5,353 nt of DNA from Butyricicoccus sp. (GTDB lineage Bacteria; Bacillota; Clostridia; Oscillospirales; Butyricicoccaceae): the NCBI GenBank assembly GCA_031293105.1, contig JAUMSA010000205.1, positions 1 to 5,353 of the forward strand. The letters run 5' to 3'. This document shows positions 1-5,353 of this stretch, in pieces; the stretch's first letter is position 1, and every line of letters starts with the position of its first letter. The notes beneath the pieces are model-generated. The model had not been told where the DNA came from. It saw nothing but the letters and a program-made list of their open reading frames with translations, and searched no databases. A program made the translations under genes and the position numbers.

Positions 1-15
1 CATTTCTACAATTAC

Positions 16-51
16 GAGCGGCTCCAGACAAAGACTGGCCTGGCTCCGCTC
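16..51. repeat. Second inverted repeat overlapping the hairpin
   Basis: GAGCGG (16-21) pairs with CCGCTC (46-51), and CCAG (24-27) pairs with CTGG (40-43) across a symmetric CT/CT internal loop. It shares bases 40-44 with the stem of the 30-73 hairpin, so the two cannot both form fully. The function is unknown. Confidence 0.45.
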
Positions 52-73
52 TCGCTTCGCCAAGCCAGTCTTT
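30..73. terminator. Imperfect hairpin, candidate terminator
   Basis: AAAGACTGGC (30-39) pairs with GCCAGTCTTT (64-73). After one C-A mismatch (40/63) the stem continues with TGGC (41-44) against GCCA (59-62), making 14 base pairs around a 14-base loop. It lies about 100 bp after the scrK stop. With A-rich and U-rich arms at its base it could stop transcription from either side. Read on the minus strand the U-rich part is only UCUUUGUCU, so termination strength is uncertain. It could instead be a dispersed palindromic repeat. Confidence 0.5.
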
Positions 74-107
74 AATTCAGTCTATTCTACTCTTGTAGGC
101 CTCTTTT

Positions 108-124
108 TTGTGCTGTCCGCACAA
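108..124. repeat. Small perfect hairpin downstream of scrK
   Basis: TTGTGC (108-113) and GCACAA (119-124) form a perfect six-pair stem with a five-base loop. In the direction of the operon it is followed by six A and not by T, so it is not a standard terminator for these genes. It may be a processing or stabilising structure of the 3' untranslated end, or chance. The rest of 74-176 shows nothing I can name. Confidence 0.4.
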
Positions 125-176
125 TCTGGGGCGGTTCAAACTTACGTTTCCGTGCCTTTTTCCTTCTCTATACCAA

Positions 177-1145
177 TTACTGATTATCCGGATAGGCCTT
201 CTTGAGTTCTTCGAGCGTCGCCATAACCGCACCCTTGTGCTGTACGGTGAGCGATGCATACTGTGCCGAAAATGCTAAGTATGCCGAAAGCGTGGTTTCG
301 TCCACACCGGCCAGTGTATTCGTCGTTGCCCCATCGCGCGTGAGCTGATACAGGAACGAGCCGATGAACGAATCCCCGGCGCCGGTCGTATCAATCACGG
401 GCACCGACAGCGTTTCCCCAAAGGCCTGATGCTCAGGCGTGTAGACCGCCGACCCATTGGCCCCACGGGTAACAATGAGCATCCGACAGCCCATACCGAA
501 CAGCTTTTCGGCGGCTTCCCGCTCGTCGGTGCAGCCGGTGACAAATTCGACCTCATCGTCCGAAAGTTTGATCAGGTCGGCATAGGGTAAGAACTCCCGA
601 ATGGCTGCCTGGCATGCTTCCGGGCTGCTCCACAGCGGCAGCCGGACATTGGGGTCAAACGAAATGATCGCGCCCGCCTGCTTGGCCAGTTCGATGGCGC
701 GGCGATGCGCTGCCTTAATCGGCCAATCCACCAGATCGACCGAGCAGAAATGCAGCGCGCCACAGCCCGCAAACATATCCGCCGTGACTTGCTCCTGGTC
801 CAGGAACAGATCGGCCGAAGGATTGCGGAAAAAGGAAAACTCGCGGTTGCCGGTGGCGTCGAGCGACACAAAAGCCAGGCCGGTATTGGCTCGCCCGGTG
901 CGGAATACCCACTGGGTATCCACGCCATTGGCACGCAGCACCTTGAGGATATGCGTGCCGAAGGCATCCTCGCCCACCTGCGAAATCATCGCTGCCGGAC
1001 CGCCGAGCCGCGCAACCGCCATGGCCACATTGGCCGGCGCGCCGCCCGCTACACGTTCAAAATGCGTCACCTCATCCAAGGTGCAGCCCTTTTGCTGGGG
1101 TACAAAATCGATCAGCAATTCCCCGATCGCAACCACTTTTTTCAT
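177..1145 (-). CDS. scrK: Fructokinase, PfkB/ribokinase family
   Basis: This 322-residue cytoplasmic kinase phosphorylates the fructose released by the GH32 enzyme, using ATP, to give fructose 6-phosphate for glycolysis. The N-terminus MKKVVAIGELLIDFVP is typical of the family. PfkB signature 1 is seen at 34-49 (GGAPANVAMAVARLGG), where sugar is bound. FDPNVRLPLW at 163-172 is characteristic of bacterial fructokinases. KLSDDEVEF (193-201) and VTRGANGS (225-232) follow, then signature 2, DTTGAGDSF (252-260), with catalytic base D258 and the GAGD anion hole. Length matches ScrK-type enzymes. The ATG at 1145 is preferred over a frame extending 23 codons upstream, because it has GGAGG seven bases before it and forms an ATGA overlap with the HAD stop. 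It is the last gene of the operon; the stop is TAA at 179-177. Other PfkB sugars such as ribose or 2-keto-3-deoxygluconate are less likely given the operon. Confidence 0.94.
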   Translation of the reverse strand: MKKVVAIGELLIDFVPQQKGCTLDEVTHFERVAGGAPANVAMAVARLGGPAAMISQVGEDAFGTHILKVLRANGVDTQWVFRTGRANTGLAFVSLDATGNREFSFFRNPSADLFLDQEQVTADMFAGCGALHFCSVDLVDWPIKAAHRRAIELAKQAGAIISFDPNVRLPLWSSPEACQAAIREFLPYADLIKLSDDEVEFVTGCTDEREAAEKLFGMGCRMLIVTRGANGSAVYTPEHQAFGETLSVPVIDTTGAGDSFIGSFLYQLTRDGATTNTLAGVDETTLSAYLAFSAQYASLTVQHKGAVMATLEELKKAYPDNQ

Positions 1146-2008
1146 GTATTTCCCTCCAAAATATACCGGTAAATTGCCTGCGCAACCCCGTCCTCGGCAT
1201 TGCTGCCCGTACATACATCAGCCGCCTGCTGGATATGCGGCGCGGCGTTGGCCATCGCAACGCCCAGCCCTGCCATGCGCAGCATGGATAAATCGTTATC
1301 GCTGTCGCCAATGGCCATGACCGCGTCCATACCGAAGCCGAGTTCAGCCGCGAGCTGTTCCAGCCCGCTTCCCTTGTGAACGCCTTTTCGGTTGACCTCG
1401 ACGTTTTTCAGCGCACCGCCGTACATAATCGACGGGGCCAATTCAAACTGTCCGGTCTGCTCGAGCGCCTGTATGAGCTGATCGACCCGTTTGGGGTCCA
1501 AGTCATGCAAAATCGCTTTGAGGATATGACCGTCTTCCCGTTCGAGCATGGCGTTCCATTTTTCCGGGCTATCGATAAAAAAGTATCCTTCCGCGGTCTC
1601 GTCCAGCGCCTTGGACCCGCGGTTGCGGATCTCCTGCAAAAAACGCAGGAACTCCCTGCCGTAATACAGGCTTTCGCCCGTATACAGGCAGGGATCGGTA
1701 TCAAACTGTGCACAGATCGCCAGCACGGTATCACACATCTGCCGGTCCATTCCGGCCCATACGATTTGCCGGCCATCGGTCATACATTCGGCCGCGGCGC
1801 CGTTGGCAATCACGGCCCAATCGGCCGGGGCCTCCAACTGGCGATTAAAAACGCGGGTTTCTCTCCAATTTCGTCCTGTGCACAGTATGATCTGTACGCC
1901 CGCTTGCTGCGCCAGCCGCACCGCGCGGGCATTTTCCTTGGAAACGCGGCTGGTGGTGTTCAATAGGGTTCCATCCAGATCGAGTGCGAGCAGTTTATAG
2001 TTTGCCAT
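1142..2008 (-). CDS. Cof-type HAD-superfamily hydrolase, substrate unknown
   Basis: A 288-residue protein of the Cof/YidA group of haloacid dehalogenase phosphatases, which are cytoplasmic, magnesium-dependent and mostly act on small phosphorylated metabolites. Motif I is DLDGTLLN with nucleophile D10 and acid/base D12. Motif II is T44 in ILCTGR, motif III is K212 in RKGVHKGSGL, and motif IV is GDSDNDLSML (234-243) with D235 and D239. The stretch from about 85 to 190 between motifs II and III is the cap of the C2 type, which decides the substrate. The fold is complete and of normal length. The ATG at 2008 is chosen because it has an AGGTGG site five bases upstream and puts the DxD motif at residue 10; the frame is open for 28 codons further, but those overlap scrB. 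It is not one of the canonical sucrose genes, yet it lies inside the operon and shares an ATGA junction with the fructokinase. A sugar-phosphate phosphatase role is plausible but not shown. Confidence 0.93.
   Translation of the reverse strand: MANYKLLALDLDGTLLNTTSRVSKENARAVRLAQQAGVQIILCTGRNWRETRVFNRQLEAPADWAVIANGAAAECMTDGRQIVWAGMDRQMCDTVLAICAQFDTDPCLYTGESLYYGREFLRFLQEIRNRGSKALDETAEGYFFIDSPEKWNAMLEREDGHILKAILHDLDPKRVDQLIQALEQTGQFELAPSIMYGGALKNVEVNRKGVHKGSGLEQLAAELGFGMDAVMAIGDSDNDLSMLRMAGLGVAMANAAPHIQQAADVCTGSNAEDGVAQAIYRYILEGNT
1153..1157 (-). promoter_or_regulatory. Ribosome binding site of scrK inside the HAD gene
   Basis: GGAGG on the coding strand, seven bases before the ATG at 1145, lies within the last codons of the HAD gene. 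With the 4-bp ATGA stop-start overlap (1142-1145) it suggests that translation of the two genes is coupled. Confidence 0.85.
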
Positions 2009-2011
2009 GTG

Positions 2012-2020
2012 CTCCACCTT
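2012..2020 (-). promoter_or_regulatory. Ribosome binding site of the HAD gene
   Basis: The coding strand reads AAGGTGGAGCACATG. AGGTGG (2014-2019) lies five bases before the ATG at 2008, entirely within the 17-bp gap after scrB, and decides this start over earlier in-frame codons. Confidence 0.75.
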
Positions 2021-2025
2021 TGGTT

Positions 2026-3414
2026 TTACTGAATTTGCAGAGCGCCCATTGCCCAAATATCCGCTTGCACCCCTTCGGATAGCACACCGCAAGCATCCGG
2101 TGCCGGATAATATCGTGTTGTGAGTACCTGTTCCCCGCCGTTGACGAAAATCTCAAGCGAAGAGGTGTCCGCCAGGATGCGCAGCGACCGAACGGTTTTC
2201 GGTTCCGCATAGCGCACCGTGCGTCCGGCGCCACCCTGTACAAGCGTGAGCGAGAGCGTTCCTTCGTCCCATTCTAACACAGCCGCCCCACGGATGACAA
2301 GCTTTCCGCGCGGCTCGGTCTGGGCTTCCAGATCGAATACCTGCGCCTGTTCGGGCGCGATGCGCGCACCGCGCAGCGCCTCGATTTCGGGCGCCGGTAC
2401 CCGCAGCAGGCGGTCGCCGTCACGCTTCAGGACACACGGCACGGTCATGCCGTGCTGCCAGCCGTTTTTCACGGTCGGGTTGGTGTAATCGGCATCCGGC
2501 ATGCCCATCCAGCCGAGGAGCAGGCGCCGGTCGCCGTCTACAAAGGTCTGCGGCGCATAGAAATCAAATCCGCAGTCGAGTTCCTGATATTCGCCCAGTG
2601 TATACGCGCCGCGGAAATCACCGTACAGCGGGAAATAGCCGCAGGAATAGACATTTTGGTATTTCTTCCCCTGCTGGGTCACGCCCTGGGGCGAACACAT
2701 CAAGAACCACTGCCCGTCCAGGCAGAACAGGTCGGGGCACTCCCACATATACCCAAATACCTCGGGGGTCGTGAGTGTGTTGATGTGCTTCCAATCCCGC
2801 TTGTCGGTGGATTCGTACACCAGCAGTTCGCCCCGGTCGTCCTTGGTGCGCGCACCGAGCACCATGTAATATTTGCCGTCCTGCGCCCAGACCTTGGGGT
2901 CACGCACATGGCAGGTCAGGTTTTCCGGGTAGTCCTTGTTTTCCAACAGCAGCTCATTGGACGCCACGGTCACACCATCGTGCGAAACGGCGAGCGCGGT
3001 ATTGTGGCCGCGCCCCGTTGTAATGTAGTCATAATCGCCCGCGTATTTGACGTTGCCGGTGTAGTAGAGATACATGGTCCCGTCCTCAATCAGGGCCGAG
3101 CCAGAATACACCCCATGGATGTCCCACGGCTGATCGGGATACAGCATGGTCGGAAGCTTTTCCCAGTGCAACAAATCGCGGCTGCGGTAATGCCCCCAAT
3201 GCTTGACCCCGCCAGTGGGGTCGAACGGACCGTATTGATAAAACACATGATACCGTTCTCCAAAGCGGCACAGGCCATTGGGGTCGTTCATCCAGCCGAT
3301 GGGCGGCATCAGATGGAACCGCTGGCGGTAGGGGTCGGCCGCGGCACGCGGCCCATCCTCCCGCTCCAAACGATTCACCAGCCGCTCCAAATCTCGCTGC
3401 AAGGCGTTGCTCAT
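2026..3414 (-). CDS. scrB: Sucrose-6-phosphate hydrolase, GH32 family
   Basis: This 462-residue enzyme hydrolyses sucrose 6-phosphate to glucose 6-phosphate and fructose in the cytoplasm. The GH32 five-bladed propeller occupies about 30-330. The nucleophile is D44 in WMNDPNG (41-47), the transition-state stabiliser is D172 in RDPKV (171-175), and the acid/base is E225 in WECPDLF (224-230). Other family motifs are VYSGSA (102-107), FDFYAPQTF (283-291) and GWMG (301-304). The C-terminal beta-sandwich follows, with SLEIFVNGG near 419-427. Length is normal for ScrB/SacA. There is no signal peptide, and the N-terminus is a charged helix, which fits an intracellular enzyme acting on the PTS product rather than a secreted invertase or fructanase. 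The ATG at 3414 is preceded by a perfect AGGAGG nine bases upstream. The gene lies 16 bp after scrA and 17 bp before the HAD gene. The family is near certain; the phosphorylated substrate is inferred from the adjacent transporter. Confidence 0.95.
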   Translation of the reverse strand: MSNALQRDLERLVNRLEREDGPRAAADPYRQRFHLMPPIGWMNDPNGLCRFGERYHVFYQYGPFDPTGGVKHWGHYRSRDLLHWEKLPTMLYPDQPWDIHGVYSGSALIEDGTMYLYYTGNVKYAGDYDYITTGRGHNTALAVSHDGVTVASNELLLENKDYPENLTCHVRDPKVWAQDGKYYMVLGARTKDDRGELLVYESTDKRDWKHINTLTTPEVFGYMWECPDLFCLDGQWFLMCSPQGVTQQGKKYQNVYSCGYFPLYGDFRGAYTLGEYQELDCGFDFYAPQTFVDGDRRLLLGWMGMPDADYTNPTVKNGWQHGMTVPCVLKRDGDRLLRVPAPEIEALRGARIAPEQAQVFDLEAQTEPRGKLVIRGAAVLEWDEGTLSLTLVQGGAGRTVRYAEPKTVRSLRILADTSSLEIFVNGGEQVLTTRYYPAPDACGVLSEGVQADIWAMGALQIQ

Positions 3415-3420
3415 GTTTGT

Positions 3421-3430
3421 CTTCCTCCTA
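3421..3430 (-). promoter_or_regulatory. Ribosome binding site of scrB, fused to the scrA stop
   Basis: The coding strand reads TGATAGGAGGAAGACAAAC before the ATG. AGGAGG (3424-3429) is a full match to the anti-Shine-Dalgarno sequence, nine bases from the start. The scrA stop TGA (3433-3431) is followed by an in-frame TAG (3430-3428) that overlaps the binding site, so ribosomes finishing scrA release right on it. Confidence 0.9.
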
Positions 3431-5341
3431 TCAGCGCGTCAGCGTCATCAGAACATCTTTGCCTGCGGTTACCGCACCGGGGTGCCGTTCGACGTCGGCA
3501 AAGTCGTCCGAATTGGTCACGATGACCGGGGTAATGGTCTTATAGCCTTCCTTTTCGATAGCAGCCTTGTCAAATTCGAGCATCAAATCGCCCGCCTTGA
3601 CATGCTGGCCCTCCTGGACGTGACCGGTGTAATGCTTGCCGTTCAAATTAACCGTATCGATGCCGACATGAATCAGCAGTTCCATACCGTTGTCGCATTC
3701 CAGACCAACGGCATGTCCCATGACCGCGGATACGGTCGCGTCACAGGGGGCAAATACCTTGCCTTCGGTGGGCTTGACTGCAATGCCCTTGCCCAACGCT
3801 TCGGCAGCAAAGGCCGGGTCGCCGGTTTCACTGAGCGAAACCGCTTCCCCGCTCAGCGGCGCAACAACGGTTACGGTTTCGCCCGCTGCGGCCGGAACGG
3901 CAGCCGTTTCGGTCTTCTGAGCCGGTGCTTCCACAGCCGGTACGGTTTCCGGCTGCTCCTCTTCCTTGGGCAGGCCGAAGAACCACGAAATCGCAAAAGC
4001 CACACCGGCTGCAATGCCGATGGTGATGAGGTACTGAATCGGATGGTGCAGATGCAGCAGGATGCCGAAGATGCCGGTTACGCCCGTGCCGGTTGCGCCC
4101 AGTCCAACGATCGAAGCATACAAGGCACCACAGGCGGCGCCGATCGAGCCTGCGATAAACGGCCGGAAGAAACGAAGGTTAACACCAAAGATCGCCGGTT
4201 CGGTAATGCCCATAAACGCAGACAGCGAAGCGGGCAGCGCCATGGATTTCAGCTTCTTGTTCTTGGTCTTAAGGGCAACCGCGAGAGCCGCACCGCCCTG
4301 CGCCACGTTGGCCGACGATGCCAGCGGCAGCCAGAAGGTCAGTCCGTACGCGCTGAGCTGCCCCAAGTCGATGATGGTATACATGTGATGAATGCCCGAA
4401 ACGACCGTTGTGGCATACAAGCCGCCCATGATGAACGAACCGATACCAAACGGAATGGCGATCAGCCACTGGACGCCATTGATGACGAAGTTTTCGACGG
4501 TGGTGAATACCGGACCGATGGCGGCCAGCGTCAGATAGCCGGTGACGAATACCGAGACCAGCGGGGTGACAAACAGGTCAAACATCGGCGGCACAATCTT
4601 GTGCAGGCGCTTTTCCAAAAAGCACATCAGCCATACCGCAATGATGACCGGGATAACGTGGCCCTGATATGCGACCAGCGGAATCTTATACAGGCCGAAG
4701 AATACTTCCTGATAGTTCTGCACGCCTTCGGTTGCAACCGTCCATGCGTTTTGCAGGTCGGGATGCAGCATAATCATACCGATAACCGCACCGAGGAACG
4801 GGTTGCCGCCAAAGACTCTGGCCGCCGAAAAGGCAATCAGAATCGGCAGGAAGGTGTACGCTACATTGGAGAATAACTGGGCAAAGACATAGATCGAACT
4901 GCTGGTATCCATCTGGATAAAGCCGTTGTTGACCATGAAGTTGAGCGACTCCATGATGCCCATGAGGAAACCAGATGCAACGATTGCCGGAATGATCGGC
5001 ACAAAGATATCGCCCAAGGTCTTGATGGCACGCTGGAACCAGTTGCCCTTCTGCGCACCCTGCGCCTTGGCCTCATCCTTGCTCACTGCCGATGCCCCCG
5101 ACTGGGCAATGAACTCGTCAAAGACCTTGTTGACCGTGCCGGTGCCGAAGATGATCTGAAGCTGTCCCTGTGCCTCGAAAACGCCTTGGACGCCGGTTGC
5201 ATTTTCCAGGTTCTTCTTGTCTACCTTCTTGTTGTCTGCGATGACCAGGCGCAAGCGTGTTGCGCAGTGTGCTGCGGATACGACATTGTCCTTGCCGCCG
5301 ATATACGTCAGCACTTCGGAAGCCGCTTTTTTGTAATCCAC
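3431..5341 (-). CDS. scrA: Sucrose-specific PTS transporter, enzyme IIBCA
   Basis: This 636-residue membrane protein takes up sucrose and phosphorylates it, passing phosphate from HPr through its IIA and IIB domains to give sucrose 6-phosphate inside the cell. Domains in order: IIB at about 1-85, with the phospho-cysteine C26 in AAHCATRLR; hydrophobic IIC at about 105-455, with many membrane segments (for example 111-130, 228-242, 257-280, 292-310, 395-415, 437-455) and the family motif GITEPAIFG at 378-386; a linker rich in Ala, Pro and Glu at about 459-490; and IIA at about 491-636, with H543 and the phospho-histidine H558 in HVGIDTV, spaced 15 residues apart as H75 and H90 are in E. coli IIA-Glc. 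All phosphotransfer residues are present, so the protein looks complete and needs no separate IIA. The start is GTG at 5341: the protein then begins MDYKK, as I recall for relatives, but the frame stays open to the window edge. Sucrose rather than trehalose or a beta-glucoside is inferred mainly from the hydrolase and fructokinase genes downstream. Confidence 0.93.
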   Translation of the reverse strand: MDYKKAASEVLTYIGGKDNVVSAAHCATRLRLVIADNKKVDKKNLENATGVQGVFEAQGQLQIIFGTGTVNKVFDEFIAQSGASAVSKDEAKAQGAQKGNWFQRAIKTLGDIFVPIIPAIVASGFLMGIMESLNFMVNNGFIQMDTSSSIYVFAQLFSNVAYTFLPILIAFSAARVFGGNPFLGAVIGMIMLHPDLQNAWTVATEGVQNYQEVFFGLYKIPLVAYQGHVIPVIIAVWLMCFLEKRLHKIVPPMFDLFVTPLVSVFVTGYLTLAAIGPVFTTVENFVINGVQWLIAIPFGIGSFIMGGLYATTVVSGIHHMYTIIDLGQLSAYGLTFWLPLASSANVAQGGAALAVALKTKNKKLKSMALPASLSAFMGITEPAIFGVNLRFFRPFIAGSIGAACGALYASIVGLGATGTGVTGIFGILLHLHHPIQYLITIGIAAGVAFAISWFFGLPKEEEQPETVPAVEAPAQKTETAAVPAAAGETVTVVAPLSGEAVSLSETGDPAFAAEALGKGIAVKPTEGKVFAPCDATVSAVMGHAVGLECDNGMELLIHVGIDTVNLNGKHYTGHVQEGQHVKAGDLMLEFDKAAIEKEGYKTITPVIVTNSDDFADVERHPGAVTAGKDVLMTLTR

Positions 5342-5347
5342 TTTTTT

Positions 5348-5353
5348 CCGCCC
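5348..5353 (-). promoter_or_regulatory. Possible weak ribosome binding site of scrA
   Basis: On the coding strand GGGCGG is followed by six A and then the GTG start. It matches the usual GGAGG imperfectly and is cut by the window edge, so it supports the GTG start only weakly. The promoter and leader lie outside the window. Confidence 0.35.

Noticed and set aside
104..124. T run plus hairpin read as an intrinsic terminator
   Set aside because: The T run lies on the wrong side of the stem for plus-strand transcription, and on the minus strand it becomes an A run. The only stem before it on the plus strand (87-98) has just four pairs.
1..176. Possible tRNA, riboswitch or catabolite-control site in the left spacer
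   Set aside because: No cloverleaf, no CCA-type end and no cre-like palindrome could be seen. The region is downstream of the operon, where such leader elements are not expected.
77..259. A short 60-codon minus-strand frame overlapping the end of scrK
   Set aside because: It overlaps the end of scrK in another frame. It is basic and without motifs, and no clear ribosome binding site precedes it.
601..1320. A 239-codon open frame on the plus strand, opposite scrK and the HAD gene
   Set aside because: It spans two real genes in antisense, is low in recognisable motifs and rich in Ser, Pro, Arg and Ala, and has no ribosome binding site I could support.
2026..3414. Secreted invertase or levanase instead of an intracellular hydrolase
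   Set aside because: There is no signal peptide or cell-wall anchor, and the gene is adjacent to a sucrose-type PTS transporter, so the phosphorylated intracellular substrate is far more likely.
2452..3525. A 357-codon open frame on the plus strand, opposite scrB
   Set aside because: It runs antisense across a complete GH32 gene and crosses its end into scrA. No domain is visible, so it is a codon-bias shadow.
3407..4876. A 489-codon open frame on the plus strand, opposite scrA
   Set aside because: It lies antisense to a transporter with all its domains and motifs. The translation is rich in Arg, Gln, Asp and Asn with no recognisable motif, as expected from the reverse complement of a GC-rich gene that lacks stops by codon bias.

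Overview
The window holds one tight, four-gene operon, all read from the minus strand, for uptake and breakdown of sucrose through the phosphotransferase system (PTS). Content is about 55% G+C by eye. PTS import, PfkB-family fructokinase, a Cof-type HAD phosphatase and strong AGGAGG-type ribosome binding sites together suggest a Gram-positive member of the Bacillota. A gut-type Clostridia (Oscillospiraceae/Butyricicoccaceae-like) would fit, but that rank is an inference and no marker gene is present to settle it.

Layout in transcription order, right to left. (1) 5341-3431: a complete single-chain enzyme II with domain order IIB-IIC-IIA, probably sucrose-specific (scrA). It starts with GTG only 12 bases from the window edge, so the operon promoter, any catabolite-control site and any LacI-type regulator lie outside the window. 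(2) 3414-2026: cytoplasmic GH32 sucrose-6-phosphate hydrolase (scrB). (3) 2008-1142: Cof-type HAD hydrolase of unknown substrate. (4) 1145-177: PfkB-family fructokinase (scrK). The gaps are 16 bp, 17 bp and a 4-bp ATGA overlap, each with a recognisable ribosome binding site.

How the genes work together: the transporter brings in sucrose as sucrose 6-phosphate. The GH32 enzyme splits it into glucose 6-phosphate and fructose, and the fructokinase makes fructose 6-phosphate, so both halves enter glycolysis. The HAD protein is the non-canonical member. Its translational coupling to the fructokinase suggests a metabolic link, perhaps removal of phosphate from a surplus or wrongly phosphorylated sugar, but nothing in the sequence identifies its substrate.

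Downstream of the last gene, 176 bp (1-176) contain no convincing coding sequence. They hold a strong imperfect hairpin (30-73), an overlapping alternative hairpin (16-51) and a small perfect hairpin (108-124). The first is the best candidate for the operon terminator, though its U-tract is weak. I see no mobile element, CRISPR array, tRNA or rRNA. The operon is a known type of system. The points worth a second look are the HAD gene and the nested palindromes at the left end.
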